DNA of 64,000 nucleotides from Pseudoalteromonas flavipulchra NCIMB 2033 = ATCC BAA-314 (GTDB taxonomy: Bacteria > Pseudomonadota > Gammaproteobacteria > Enterobacterales > Alteromonadaceae), in the NCBI GenBank assembly GCA_000814665.1, contig JWIH01000010.1:1-64000 (forward strand). The letters run 5' to 3'. Position numbers and translations under genes: made by a program. Position 1 is the first letter of the stretch, and each line of letters begins with the position of its first letter. Shown piece by piece: positions 47,302-56,255 of this stretch. The notes beneath the pieces were generated by a model that ran no database searches, was not told the DNA's origin, and saw only the letters and a program-made list of their open reading frames with translations.

Positions 47302-48468
47302 ATGAAAAACAAGGCTCTGATAGTCGGTGGTGGCATGGTTGGTGCAGCGTGTGCTGTTAAGCTAGCGAAGCAAGGTGTTGACGTAACCATTATTGAACAT
47401 TCTCCCATCTCAGCTGATGCAATACTCGCAAGTGATAAGGTAGATATTCGCGTTTCTGCTATCAATCGCTTTTCCGAGCAGTTACTAGATGAGCTTGGTG
47501 CTATGCCTGTGTTAAGAAGCACCAGAGCCGCGGTTTACAAGCAGCTAGAAGCCTATGAGGATAAGCCAGGACAATTGATATTTGATTGTGAAGCGCTAAA
47601 CGCCTCGCACTTAGGCCACTTAATTGAGAATAACCTCATCCAAGCTGCATTGTGGCAACAGTTTGAGGAATTTGATATCAAAGTGGTTTCACCAGAGGGG
47701 ATCCCAAAGCGCATTGTTCATAATGAGGATTCCGTGACGATTGAGTATCAAGCAGCATCCTTTACCGCTGATTTGTTAATTGCTGCTGATGGTGGCCGTT
47801 CTATCGTCAGACAAATGAGTGGCATAGGCGTGACTGGTTGGCAATATGAGCAACATTGTATGGGGCTGCTGATTAAACTCGACGCGCCGCAACAAGAAAA
47901 AACATGGCAGCAATTTAAGCCGTCAGGTCCCATTGCCTTTTTACCTATGCAGTATCCGTATGCCAATCTGATTTGGTATGACAACGGCAATAAACTCAAT
48001 TTACTTAAGCAACTAGATAAGCAGGCGCTAAAACAAGAAGTAAAGGCTGCATTTTTTGAGCTACCCGGTGATTTTGAGATTGAAGAAGTGGCAGTTTTTC
48101 CTTTAGCAAGGCAACATGCTAACCAATACGTGAGCGAACGAGTGGTATTAGTAGGAGATGCAGCTCATACCATTAATCCATTAGCTGGGCAGGGAGTAAA
48201 TCTTGGCTTTAAAGACGTAGCGGCACTTGCCGAAGCGATTGAGGCAAAAGAAGATATTGGTGACAGCAGTGCACTACATCATTACGAGTCAAAGCGTAGA
48301 AAAGACAACCTTTTGATGATGAGTATGATGGATGCGTGTTATTTTGGCTTTTCGAATCAAGTAACACCGTTAAAGCATTTGAGAAATCTGGCGCTGAATG
48401 TGGCGAATAAAGCTGGGCCGCTGAAAAAAGAAGTGCTTAAGCACGCCATGGGAGGAATTGGTTTTTAA
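47302..48468 (+). CDS. ubiF: Ubiquinone-biosynthesis FAD hydroxylase (UbiF-type)
   Basis: A 388-residue flavin monooxygenase of the UbiH/UbiF/Coq6 family. The FAD motif GGGMVGAACAVKLAKQG is at the N-terminus, AADGGRS is the DG motif (~155), and the second FAD motif GDAAHTINPLAGQGVNLG is near residue 290. It is named UbiF (2-octaprenyl-3-methyl-6-methoxy-benzoquinol hydroxylase) mainly because it is divergent from miaB as in E. coli; UbiH and UbiI are close relatives, so the exact hydroxylation step is inferred. The ATG is preceded by AATAAGGC. Confidence 0.88.
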   Translation: MKNKALIVGGGMVGAACAVKLAKQGVDVTIIEHSPISADAILASDKVDIRVSAINRFSEQLLDELGAMPVLRSTRAAVYKQLEAYEDKPGQLIFDCEALNASHLGHLIENNLIQAALWQQFEEFDIKVVSPEGIPKRIVHNEDSVTIEYQAASFTADLLIAADGGRSIVRQMSGIGVTGWQYEQHCMGLLIKLDAPQQEKTWQQFKPSGPIAFLPMQYPYANLIWYDNGNKLNLLKQLDKQALKQEVKAAFFELPGDFEIEEVAVFPLARQHANQYVSERVVLVGDAAHTINPLAGQGVNLGFKDVAALAEAIEAKEDIGDSSALHHYESKRRKDNLLMMSMMDACYFGFSNQVTPLKHLRNLALNVANKAGPLKKEVLKHAMGGIGF

Positions 48469-48507
48469 TCTTTGTTCTCTACACTGAGCGTGTTACACCA
48501 ATTTACT

Positions 48508-48705
48508 TAACCTGAGGTTTGGATAAGGAATGTTCCAACTCATTGTTGCTAAAGCACAACTTAGTTTTTTCCTTGTCTAGCCAGCAAGATTTAGGGAAAA
48601 CAAGGCGAATTTACGCACCAATAGCTGGCTATTGGAAGTGAATTCAACGCAGTTAGCGCTAAAACTGGCTGCTAGAAAGGCATTAATTATCCGCAGCTCA
48701 GGTTA
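48508..48705 (+). mobile_element. MITE-like palindromic element, copy C
   Basis: Third copy of the 195-bp element, same orientation as copy A: TAACCTGAGGTTTGGATAAG at the left, TTATCCGCAGCTCAGGTTA at the right. The internal CCAATAGC/GCTATTGG hairpin and TTAGCGCTAA palindrome are intact. It lies between convergent ubiF and an unknown gene and fills most of that gap. Confidence 0.83.
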
Positions 48706-48785
48706 CTTAATTAAGTGATCTTTTTGAAGGGGCAAGTAAGAAGATAAATTGGTATTACTGCACGCTTCATTATTTAGTGCCGAGA

Positions 48786-49355
48786 TCATCTCATTAGTGT
48801 TAGCTTATCGACGACATACATCAAGGTATTAATATCAAATTTACCATCTAGCCTTAATAACCAATCACTATTGGGCTGCAAAATGTAAGCAGTTTGAACT
48901 CCTGAAGGTCTGATAGAAGAAAAAATATGTTTTGCTCCGTGAGTAGCGGTAAATACATTTGCTTCGTCTATAACGCCAAGTTCAGCACTGACTTTCTGCA
49001 TGTCTTCACTCTGTATATCAAACGTACCATTGAAAGCTCGTGTAATAAACTCAAGGGGTGTTAAATCATACTTGTTAGGTAGACCTGCAAGTGCGGTAGC
49101 GCCAGTTATCCAGCTTAACGTTAGTTCAGAAGAGTTGTCGCTAATCACTACTGAGTAGGTATCGCTAGTAAAAGTTTGAAATGAAACTTTATTTGCCTGC
49201 TCCGAGGGCTGACAGTAGCTAAAATGCTTGAGTGCTATTTCTATGTGTGATGGAGAGCAAATTGAGCTAGCCCTTGCTTCTACAAAGCTAGGTATACTGA
49301 AAATGATTAATGAAAATAAAAGAAATAAAGACTTTAGCACTTTCTTTCCTAACAT
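48786..49355 (-). CDS. Secreted protein of unknown function
   Basis: A 189-residue protein with an N-terminal signal peptide (MLGKKVLKSLFLLFSLIIFS, cleavage probably after VEA near residue 27). The mature part has two Cys near the start (SSICSPSH, FSYCQPS) that may pair, and strands such as YSVVISDNSSELTLSW and KHIFSSIRPSGVQTAY. Family not recognised. It lies downstream (minus strand) of the Met/Leu/Gln tRNA array, 71 bases after the last tRNA, with no clear ribosome binding site. It could be an accessory gene inserted beside the tRNA cluster. Confidence 0.55.
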   Translation of the reverse strand: MLGKKVLKSLFLLFSLIIFSIPSFVEARASSICSPSHIEIALKHFSYCQPSEQANKVSFQTFTSDTYSVVISDNSSELTLSWITGATALAGLPNKYDLTPLEFITRAFNGTFDIQSEDMQKVSAELGVIDEANVFTATHGAKHIFSSIRPSGVQTAYILQPNSDWLLRLDGKFDINTLMYVVDKLTLMR

Positions 49356-49426
49356 GGAGAAAGTTTAAAAGTAACATTAGAAAAATGAGCTAGGAATGAA
49401 TAAAGAGGAAATAAATTGTTACTAAA

Positions 49427-49511
<85 letters not shown>

Positions 49512-49552
49512 ACAGTAGATATTTTATTTGTAGCTAACATCTCAAAAAGAGA

Positions 49553-49627
49553 TGGCTGGAGTACCAGGATTTGAACCTGGGAATGGCGGGATCAAAACCC
49601 GCTGCCTTACCGCTTGGCGATACTCCA
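49553..49627 (-). tRNA. tRNA-Gln(TTG), copy 1
   Basis: 75-base tRNA with encoded CCA. Anticodon loop TTTTGAT gives TTG; acceptor TGGAGTA/TACTCCA. Confidence 0.97.
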
Positions 49628-49745
49628 GCAATAGAGGTAAGTTCAAATCTTATTTAGCCCAGATTTGAGTTAGGCTACCTTACCGCTTCCACTTCGTGTC
49701 GAGACGATACCCAGCAGTAGAGGTAAGTTCAAGAGTTTGAGTTCT
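49628..49745 (-). pseudogene. Decayed tRNA-Gln 5' segment with duplicated flank
   Basis: CTACCTTACCGCTT...CGATACCCAGCA at about 49674-49716 is a degraded version of the tRNA-Gln 5' half. It is bracketed by two copies of the downstream flank AGCA(A/G)TAGAGGTAAGTTCAA (from 49626 and from 49713), showing a duplication of tRNA plus spacer followed by decay. Confidence 0.6.
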
Positions 49746-49758
49746 ACTTGAAAGAACA

Positions 49759-49843
<85 letters not shown>

Positions 49844-49855
49844 ATTATATTGTCT

Positions 49856-49915
49856 GGAGTATTTGGAACCTAAACCCAGCGCCTATTTCAAGACATCTGC
49901 TCATTCCTCAACTTC
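49856..49915 (-). pseudogene. Decayed tRNA-Leu relic
   Basis: TTGGAACCTAAACCCAGCGC at 49863-49882 keeps the anticodon arm of tRNA-Leu with one change; flanking arms no longer pair and the acceptor is lost. Confidence 0.6.
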
Positions 49916-49922
49916 AGAAAGT

Positions 49923-49997
49923 TGGCTGGAGTACCAGGATTTGAACCTGGGAATGGCGGGATCAAAACCCGCTGCCTTACCGCTTGGCGATACTCCA
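49923..49997 (-). tRNA. tRNA-Gln(TTG), copy 2
   Basis: Identical 75-base tRNA-Gln with encoded CCA and TTG anticodon. Confidence 0.97.
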
Positions 49998-50033
49998 ACG
50001 AAAATTTGATTGTTTTAGTTCCAATCGAGAACA

Positions 50034-50118
<85 letters not shown>

Positions 50119-50127
50119 ATTTGTAAA

Positions 50128-50204
50128 TGGTGGCTATGCCCTGATTTGAACAGGGGACCCCATCATTATGAGTGATGTGCTCTAACCAGCTGAGCTACAT
50201 AGCC
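50128..50204 (-). tRNA. tRNA-Met(CAT), elongator, copy 1
   Basis: 77-base tRNA with encoded CCA, acceptor GGCTATG/CATAGCC, anticodon loop CTCATAA giving CAT. It lacks the initiator features (unpaired first base, GGG/CCC anticodon stem), so elongator. Confidence 0.96.
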
Positions 50205-50206
50205 AT

Positions 50207-50281
50207 TGGCTGGAGTACCAGGATTTGAACCTGGGAATGGCGGGATCAAAACCCGCTGCCTTACCGCTTGGCGATACTCCA
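50207..50281 (-). tRNA. tRNA-Gln(TTG), copy 3
   Basis: Identical 75-base tRNA-Gln, separated from tRNA-Met by only two bases. Confidence 0.97.
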
Positions 50282-50317
50282 ACGAAAATTTGATTGTTTT
50301 AGTTCCAATCGAGAACA

Positions 50318-50402
<85 letters not shown>

Positions 50403-50430
50403 ACAGTGTAGCTAAGATCTCAAAAAGAGA

Positions 50431-50505
50431 TGGCTGGAGTACCAGGATTTGAACCTGGGAATGGCGGGATCAAAACCCGCTGCCTTACCGCTTGGCGATA
50501 CTCCA
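50431..50505 (-). tRNA. tRNA-Gln(TTG), copy 4
   Basis: Identical 75-base tRNA-Gln with encoded CCA. Confidence 0.97.
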
Positions 50506-50544
50506 ACGAAGTAAAATCTTTTTGAGTTCTGATTTAAAAGAACA

Positions 50545-50629
<85 letters not shown>

Positions 50630-50642
50630 ACATCTTTTTGCA

Positions 50643-50706
50643 TTAGGTATTGGAACCTAAATCCAGTGTTTATATTAAGACAACTGCCAATTCCATTACT
50701 TCCGCA
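50643..50706 (-). pseudogene. Decayed tRNA-Leu relic between Met and Leu genes
   Basis: ATTGGAACCTAAATCCAGTG and TGCCAATTCCATTACTTCCG retain the anticodon arm and the 5' acceptor/D-arm of tRNA-Leu with several changes; the 3' half is missing. It should be transcribed with the array but cannot fold as a tRNA. Confidence 0.65.
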
Positions 50707-50753
50707 TATTTTTTGCAACAACAAATCGATGAGTTTTGGTAGTAGTTAAAGCA

Positions 50754-50830
50754 TGGTGGCTATGCCCTGATTTGAACAGGGGACCCCATCATTATGAGTG
50801 ATGTGCTCTAACCAGCTGAGCTACATAGCC
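50754..50830 (-). tRNA. tRNA-Met(CAT), elongator, copy 2 (promoter-proximal)
   Basis: Identical to the other Met gene. First gene of the transcript, as in the E. coli metT operon (Met-Leu-Gln-Gln-Met-Gln-Gln), which also lies near miaB/ubiF. Confidence 0.96.
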
Positions 50831-50860
50831 ATCTCTTTAACTTCTCATCATCGCTGATGC

Positions 50861-50896
50861 GGGGCGTATTATGCGTATATGCCCCCAAGCCGTCAA
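50861..50896 (-). promoter_or_regulatory. Promoter of the Met/Leu/Gln tRNA array with stringent discriminator
   Basis: On the minus strand TTGACG (50891-50896), a 17-base spacer, CATAAT (50868-50873), then the GC-rich ACGCCCCGC. Same architecture as the tRNA-Asn promoter at 30.9 kb. Confidence 0.85.
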
Positions 50897-51084
50897 CACC
50901 TTTTTTGCAAAAAATCTGCTAACACAGTTTGTTTGCAGATAAATTAAGCGAAACGGCTTGTTTTTATATCAAATCATGCGGGGCAATTGCAAATTTTTAA
51001 CAAAACCTGTGAATTTTTATTCCTTTGAAGTCTATAACTTACTCTGAAGAGCAAGGTACTTATTTGATTAAAAAGCAGAGTTGA

Positions 51085-51114
51085 TAAAACTAAAAAGGAG
51101 CCGAAGCTCCTTTT
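51085..51114 (-). terminator. Terminator after ychF
   Basis: AAAAGGAGC/GCTCCTTTT stem with a TTCG tetraloop on the minus strand, followed by TTTTTAGTTTT. It ends the rplY-pth-ychF transcript. Confidence 0.92.
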
Positions 51115-51140
51115 ATTGAAATAGCGTGTAGTAACTATGG

Positions 51141-52232
51141 TTACACGTTAAATAAGAAGTTCATCACATCGCCATCTTTCACGATGTATTCTTTACCTTC
51201 TTGACGCATTTTACCTGCGTCTTTCGCACCAGATTCACCACGGAACTCGATATAATCATCAAAGCCGATAGTCTGTGCACGAATAAAACCACGTTCAAAG
51301 TCTGTGTGGATTTTACCAGCAGCTTGAGGTGCTGTCGCGCCAACAGGGATAGTCCATGCACGTACTTCTTTTACGCCAGCTGTAAAGTAAGTTTGCAGTT
51401 TCAACAACTCATAACCACCACGGATCACGCGGTTTAGGCCTGGCTCTTCTAAGCCTAAGTCATCCATAAACTCTTTCTTATCTTCTTCTTCAAGTTCAGA
51501 AAGTTCAGCCTCAATTGCTGCACATACAGGGATCACAACCGCGTCTTCTGCTGCTGCAATTTCACGTACTTTGTCTAGGAATGGGTTGTTTTCAAAGCCA
51601 TCTTCGTTAACATTGGCGATGTACATAGTTGGCTTGATCGTTAAAAAGTTTAGGTAGCTTATTGCTGCCGCTTCTTCTTTATTTAGCTCAAGTGAGCGAA
51701 GCGTTAAGCCTTCGTCCAAGTGCGCTTTTACTTTTTCAAGTACAACGAGTTCAAATTTCGCGTCTTTATCGCCGCCTTTCGCTTTCTTCGCGTTACGTAA
51801 CACTGCGCGATCAGCAGTATCCATGTCTGCAAGTACCAGCTCAGTGTTGATAACATCAATGTCTTCAGCAGGATCGATTTGGCCAGCAACGTGAACGATA
51901 TTTTCATTTTCAAAACAGCGAACTACGTGACCGATAGCATCCGTTTCACGGATGTTTGCCAAAAATTGGTTACCTAAACCTTCACCTTTCGATGCACCTT
52001 TTACCAAACCGGCAATATCCACAAACTCCATTGAAGTTGGGATAGTACGCTGAGGGTTTACAATTTCAGCTAGCTGGTCAAGACGAGCATCTGGTACTGG
52101 TACTACACCGGTATTCGGTTCGATAGTACAGAAAGGAAAGTTTGCGGCCTCAATGCCCGCTTTAGTCAACGCATTAAATAAAGTAGATTTACCTACGTTA
52201 GGTAAACCAACAATGCCACATTTAAAACCCAT
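51141..52232 (-). CDS. ychF: Ribosome-associated GTPase/ATPase YchF (OLA1 family)
   Basis: A 363-residue Obg-family P-loop NTPase. G1 is [11 protein letters not shown] (residues 8-18), G3 is [17 protein letters not shown], and a coiled-coil insert (120-210) and C-terminal TGS domain ([18 protein letters not shown] to [13 protein letters not shown]) complete the fold. YchF binds ribosomes, prefers ATP and acts in translation and oxidative-stress control. It follows pth by 96 bases in the usual gammaproteobacterial rplY-pth-ychF order. Confidence 0.97.
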   Translation of the reverse strand: MGFKCGIVGLPNVGKSTLFNALTKAGIEAANFPFCTIEPNTGVVPVPDARLDQLAEIVNPQRTIPTSMEFVDIAGLVKGASKGEGLGNQFLANIRETDAIGHVVRCFENENIVHVAGQIDPAEDIDVINTELVLADMDTADRAVLRNAKKAKGGDKDAKFELVVLEKVKAHLDEGLTLRSLELNKEEAAAISYLNFLTIKPTMYIANVNEDGFENNPFLDKVREIAAAEDAVVIPVCAAIEAELSELEEEDKKEFMDDLGLEEPGLNRVIRGGYELLKLQTYFTAGVKEVRAWTIPVGATAPQAAGKIHTDFERGFIRAQTIGFDDYIEFRGESGAKDAGKMRQEGKEYIVKDGDVMNFLFNV

Positions 52233-52328
52233 AGTGTTTATTCCTAAATTTCTACCGTATTATCTCAAGCACGCATCATGGCGAACGAGAAGCTTAGGTA
52301 TTACTCAATCAATCGCAGCAGTGAACTG

Positions 52329-52913
52329 TTACGGTTTAAATGAATGTAGTCGATTTTGCGCTTTTAACACACCGTCTTTTGCGAGTATTTCCATACATCG
52401 GACTGCTTCATCCACAGCAGCATCAATTTTCTCTTGATCAGCTTGTGGTGCTTTGCCTAAAACCCACCCTGTGACTTTGTCTCTGTGTCCTGGGTGACCA
52501 ATACCAACACGCAATCGCATAAATTCTTTGTTATTTGCCATTTTAGCGATTATGTCTTTTAAGCCATTATGACCGCCGTGACCACCACCTTTTTTGAGTT
52601 TGGCGATACCGGGTTCTAAATCCATTTCATCGTGAGCAACAAGAATACTCTCAACGGGGATCTTATAAAAATTGGCAAGACTCGCGACCGCTTTACCACT
52701 TAAGTTCATATAAGTCGTAGGGATCAGCAATTTAAACTCTTGATTATTGATGAGCACTTTGCCAGTGAGGCCGTGATGTTTAGCGTCTGGTTTTAGGAGG
52801 CAGTTGTATCTTCTGGCTAGTTCTTCGATAAACCAAGCGCCAGCGTTATGACGGGTGTTTGCGTATTCGGGGCCTGGATTAGCCAGGCCCACAAGCATTT
52901 GAATATTATTCAA
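52329..52913 (-). CDS. pth: Peptidyl-tRNA hydrolase
   Basis: A 194-residue esterase that frees tRNA from drop-off peptidyl-tRNA. The N-terminal [18 protein letters not shown] holds catalytic His22, with Asn and Asp partners in TYMNLSG and [21 protein letters not shown] is the glycine-rich loop. The start is TTG: a shorter ATG start five codons later would cut into the first beta strand, and AGGTG lies upstream of the TTG. A perfect GGTGTTAACACC palindrome covers the ribosome-binding region. It follows rplY by 19 bases. Confidence 0.95.
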   Translation of the reverse strand: MNNIQMLVGLANPGPEYANTRHNAGAWFIEELARRYNCLLKPDAKHHGLTGKVLINNQEFKLLIPTTYMNLSGKAVASLANFYKIPVESILVAHDEMDLEPGIAKLKKGGGHGGHNGLKDIIAKMANNKEFMRLRVGIGHPGHRDKVTGWVLGKAPQADQEKIDAAVDEAVRCMEILAKDGVLKAQNRLHSFKP

Positions 52914-52932
52914 GGTGTTAACACCTGAACAA

Positions 52933-53541
52933 TTACTCAGCTGCGTCTTCAGCAGACTCTTCAGCAGGAGCTGCTTTAGGAGCGTTTACTGAAACAACCG
53001 CTTGGTCGTGATCTGCACCTTTAGCAAGTTCAACTGAAACAACGCCAGCTGGAAGCTTGATATCAGATAGGTGTAGAGTTGCGCCAACAGCTAGAGTCGC
53101 TACGTCAACTTCGATGAACTCAGGAAGTCTTGCAGGAAGACAAGTGATTTCAATTTCAGTTAGTTGGTGAACGATAGTGTTGCCACCTTTAGTTGCTTTC
53201 TCTTCGTTGATGAAGTGAACAGGAACTTTAGTGTGAAGCTTTTGAGAAGCATCAACGCGTTGGAAGTCTAAGTGAGTGATCTTAGGCTTGTACGGGTGAC
53301 GTTGCATATCTTTAAGAATTGCTTCAACAGACTCACCGCCAATGTTTAGCGTTAGGATGTGAGTGTAGAAACCTTCGTCTTCTTGCGCTTTCAATACTTT
53401 GTTGTGATCAAGAGTTAGTGAAACTGCATCTTTACCAGCACCGTATAGGATTGCAGGAACTTTGTCAGCGCGACGTAGGCGGCGGCTCGCACCAGTACCT
53501 AGGTCAGAACGTACTTCAGCGTCTAATTTGTATACAGACAT
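52933..53541 (-). CDS. rplY: 50S ribosomal protein L25, long (CTC/TL5) form
   Basis: A 202-residue protein that binds 5S rRNA. The N-terminal ~95 residues are the L25 domain ([28 protein letters not shown]) and the rest is the CTC-type second beta domain ([18 protein letters not shown]) with an acidic Ala/Glu tail. E. coli has only the first domain; the long form is usual in many other bacteria. The start at 53541 has GGAG at good spacing; four extra upstream codons are not used. Confidence 0.96.
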   Translation of the reverse strand: MSVYKLDAEVRSDLGTGASRRLRRADKVPAILYGAGKDAVSLTLDHNKVLKAQEDEGFYTHILTLNIGGESVEAILKDMQRHPYKPKITHLDFQRVDASQKLHTKVPVHFINEEKATKGGNTIVHQLTEIEITCLPARLPEFIEVDVATLAVGATLHLSDIKLPAGVVSVELAKGADHDQAVVSVNAPKAAPAEESAEDAAE

Positions 53542-53650
53542 GGATGTCTCCAAAATAATTTAAGTTAATGTGTCAGAGAGCTCGCGACCAAGCTCCCTGC
53601 CTAAAAAAGGCGCGCCAATATACCACTAACGCACTTGCAATGAAACCTAT

Positions 53651-53680
53651 AAAACAAAAAAAGCACCAGAGGTGCTTTTT
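53651..53680 (-). terminator. Terminator after prs
   Basis: AAAAGCACC/GGTGCTTTT stem with a 3-base loop; on the minus strand followed by TTTTTTTGTTTT. It separates prs from rplY. Confidence 0.93.
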
Positions 53681-53702
53681 GGCTAATCAGTTTTGGTGCC
53701 GA

Positions 53703-54650
53703 TTAGTGTTGAAACATCGCAGAGATTGACTCTTCGTTGCTGATACGGCGGATAGTTTCGGCCATCATATCTGCAAGTGTTAGTACTTTGATGTTATCAA
53801 GCGCTTTCAATTCATCAGAAAGTGGAATTGAGTCAGTCACGATAACTTCATCGATAACTGAGTTGCGTAGGTTTTCCGCAGCATTGCCCGAAAGTACTGG
53901 GTGGGTTGCGTAAGCGAATACGCGTTTTGCACCGTGCTCTTTAAGTGCTGCTGCTGCTTTACATAAAGTACCGCCTGTATCTATCATGTCATCGACAATG
54001 ATACAGTCACGACCAGCAACATCACCAATGATGTGCATAACTTGAGAAACGTTAGCCTGTGGACGACGCTTATCAATGATCGCTAGGTCTTTATCATCTA
54101 ACAGTTTTGCAATCGCACGAGCACGAACCACACCACCGATATCAGGTGAAACTACTACTACATCTTCGAACTTACGCTCTTTCATGTCTTCGATTAGCAC
54201 TGGGCTACCGAATACATTGTCAACAGGTACGTCGAAGAAGCCTTGGATTTGTTCTGCGTGTAGGTCAACGGTTAGAACACGGTCAACACCTACGCTTGAA
54301 AGGAAGTCTGCAACAACTTTAGCAGTAATTGGAACACGAGCAGAGCGCACGCGGCGGTCTTGACGTGCGTAACCGAAATAAGGAATAACGGCTGTGATAC
54401 GACCAGCAGATGCACGACGTAGCGCATCAACCATGACGATTAACTCCATTAAATTATCATTTGTAGGAGCACATGTTGATTGGATGATGAATACATCTGA
54501 ACCACGAACGTTTTCGTTGATTTGAACGCTAATTTCACCGTCGCTAAAACGGCCAACAACGGCATCACCTAACTCAATAAACAAACGTTTTGCAACTTTT
54601 TGAGCTAGCTCAGGTGTTGCGTTACCAGCGAAGAGCTTCATGTCGGGCAC
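53703..54650 (-). CDS. prs: Ribose-phosphate pyrophosphokinase (PRPP synthase)
   Basis: A 315-residue enzyme making PRPP from ribose 5-phosphate and ATP for nucleotide, His, Trp and NAD synthesis. The start is GTG in the context [15 protein letters not shown], aligned with E. coli [15 protein letters not shown] and giving exactly the E. coli length of 315; AGGAA lies upstream. The ATP-site [10 protein letters not shown], the catalytic [12 protein letters not shown] region and the PRPP loop DDMIDTGGT are present. Longer in-frame starts reach into the gap before ispE and lack homology. It follows ispE by 92 bases. Confidence 0.97.
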   Translation of the reverse strand: MPDMKLFAGNATPELAQKVAKRLFIELGDAVVGRFSDGEISVQINENVRGSDVFIIQSTCAPTNDNLMELIVMVDALRRASAGRITAVIPYFGYARQDRRVRSARVPITAKVVADFLSSVGVDRVLTVDLHAEQIQGFFDVPVDNVFGSPVLIEDMKERKFEDVVVVSPDIGGVVRARAIAKLLDDKDLAIIDKRRPQANVSQVMHIIGDVAGRDCIIVDDMIDTGGTLCKAAAALKEHGAKRVFAYATHPVLSGNAAENLRNSVIDEVIVTDSIPLSDELKALDNIKVLTLADMMAETIRRISNEESISAMFQH

Positions 54651-54742
54651 GGTAGGGTTCCTCAGGCACTGAATTTTTTGGACTAACATGCAATGACCAT
54701 GAAATAAAAAAGTCAAAACAAGCTAACTTAAACAATTTACTT

Positions 54743-55591
54743 CTAGTTTTGCCAAGCGCGCAATTGTCGATGACAAATTGACTCACTTGTATTTTGGGCG
54801 ATAAAGCCCTGCCAAGATGAAGGTAGAGTTTCGAGCACACGCAGCGCTGCCTCACGATTTTCAAACTCCGCGAAACAACAAGCTCCAGTACCAGTCATTT
54901 TGGTTGGTGCATATTTTAGCAACCACGCGAGGGTCTTTTCAACCTCGGGGTAAAGCTTTTTGACAAGAGTTTGACAGTCGTTGCCCGTATCCGAGAGTTT
55001 CCAACCGTTTTTTAGCTTAGGCGTATTGCGTGGTAAATCTGGGTGAGTAAAGACTAACGCGGTGCTGATATGAACGGGTGGGGCAACCACCAAATACCAT
55101 TTTTGCGCGATGTCAATTGGCTCAAGTTGCTCGCCAACGCCGTGGGCTACAGCTGTTTTACCTTCAACAAAAACAGGCACATCGGCGCCTAGCTGCAGAC
55201 CGAGTTTTGCAAGTTCTGGGATAGTAAGCTGACATTGCCACAGCGTATTGAGTGCCAATAAAGTCGTGGCAGCATCGGATGAACCACCACCAACACCTCC
55301 ACCCATGGGAAGCTGTTTATTTAAGTGAATGTCGACACCATCCGCAATTTTTTTATAGGGCTCAAGAATTTTGGCGGCTTTATAAATGAGGTTATCTTCG
55401 AGTGGAATACCTGCGGTGTCACCACAAATGACGATTTCTTGCTGGTTACTGGTTAGCGTAAATGCTAATTCATCACCAAAATCTAAGAAAGTAAATAAAG
55501 TTTCTAATTCATGGTAGCCGTCTTCTCGACGGCCATTGATATGCAAAAAAAGATTTAATTTTGCCGGTGCGCTTAGCGTCAATGTCTTCAT
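54743..55591 (-). CDS. ispE: 4-diphosphocytidyl-2-C-methyl-D-erythritol kinase
   Basis: A 282-residue GHMP kinase of the MEP isoprenoid pathway. APAKLNLFLHINGRREDGYHEL is the N-terminal signature (catalytic Lys in its first part), and LPMGGGVGGGSSDAAT the ATP loop near residue 95. TKMTGTGACCFAEF is the third GHMP motif. Its start overlaps the lolB stop by four bases (ATGA). Order lolB-ispE-prs as in E. coli. Confidence 0.96.
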   Translation of the reverse strand: MKTLTLSAPAKLNLFLHINGRREDGYHELETLFTFLDFGDELAFTLTSNQQEIVICGDTAGIPLEDNLIYKAAKILEPYKKIADGVDIHLNKQLPMGGGVGGGSSDAATTLLALNTLWQCQLTIPELAKLGLQLGADVPVFVEGKTAVAHGVGEQLEPIDIAQKWYLVVAPPVHISTALVFTHPDLPRNTPKLKNGWKLSDTGNDCQTLVKKLYPEVEKTLAWLLKYAPTKMTGTGACCFAEFENREAALRVLETLPSSWQGFIAQNTSESICHRQLRAWQN

Positions 55592-56193
55592 TTAAACTGC
55601 CATGAAGTGATTAATACTTTGACCTCAATATTGGTCGATGAGAGTTTCATGCGGCTAGGCAGCCACATTCCGTCTTGCATTTTATATTGTTGATAGGTGA
55701 TTTGCCACACTCGGCCTGATGGGCTTTGCCACTGTGCATTGCTTATTCTGCCAAGGTCATCAAGTTCGCTGGCTGGTGCTTCAACTAAGCCCGTTAGCCA
55801 TTGAGGGGCTTGATTGACCGGAAGAGAGAGACCACTTAAACGCTTAACCAGATCGCTACTGTCCATGCCTTTATGGACATTGTCTTCAAAGGTCAGCTCC
55901 GAATGTGTGTCTAATTCTTCTAGTTCGAATATGCGGGTGCCAACAAAGCTGGTTAAAATCAGATTTTGTTTATCTTCTTTTAAATACCAATTAAAGTTAG
56001 CTGATTGACGATTGTCTGGGGCAATAAATGCAAGTTTACCTCTCGCTTGCCAATTTTTTTGTTGTTTTAGCCTTGATTGCCAGTCTTGTGCTACGTTTTG
56101 CTGAGGTAATTGTTGCGCACAACCCGTTAAAATTAATAAAAATATGAGTAAAATCAAATGAAGTTGTCTCAAAGGCCTTTCCTTACTTTCCAT
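55588..56193 (-). CDS. lolB: Outer-membrane lipoprotein receptor LolB
   Basis: A lipoprotein of about 201 residues that receives lipoproteins from LolA and inserts them into the outer membrane. A signal sequence with lipobox LTGC gives the lipidated Cys near residue 25 (CAQQLPQQ). The mature domain shows WQARGKLAF, NFNWYLKEDKQNLILTS, RISNAQW and W-rich C-terminal strands, fitting the LolB half-barrel. The start at 56193 is chosen because the signal peptide begins shortly after it; an in-frame longer start would nearly abut the divergent hemA. Confidence 0.92.
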   Translation of the reverse strand: MESKERPLRQLHLILLIFLLILTGCAQQLPQQNVAQDWQSRLKQQKNWQARGKLAFIAPDNRQSANFNWYLKEDKQNLILTSFVGTRIFELEELDTHSELTFEDNVHKGMDSSDLVKRLSGLSLPVNQAPQWLTGLVEAPASELDDLGRISNAQWQSPSGRVWQITYQQYKMQDGMWLPSRMKLSSTNIEVKVLITSWQFK

Positions 56194-56255
56194 ATTCGAT
56201 TGATTTTTGGTAAAATTGTCGGCTTTAAAGCAGGGCTCGAGCAATACTGGCATCT

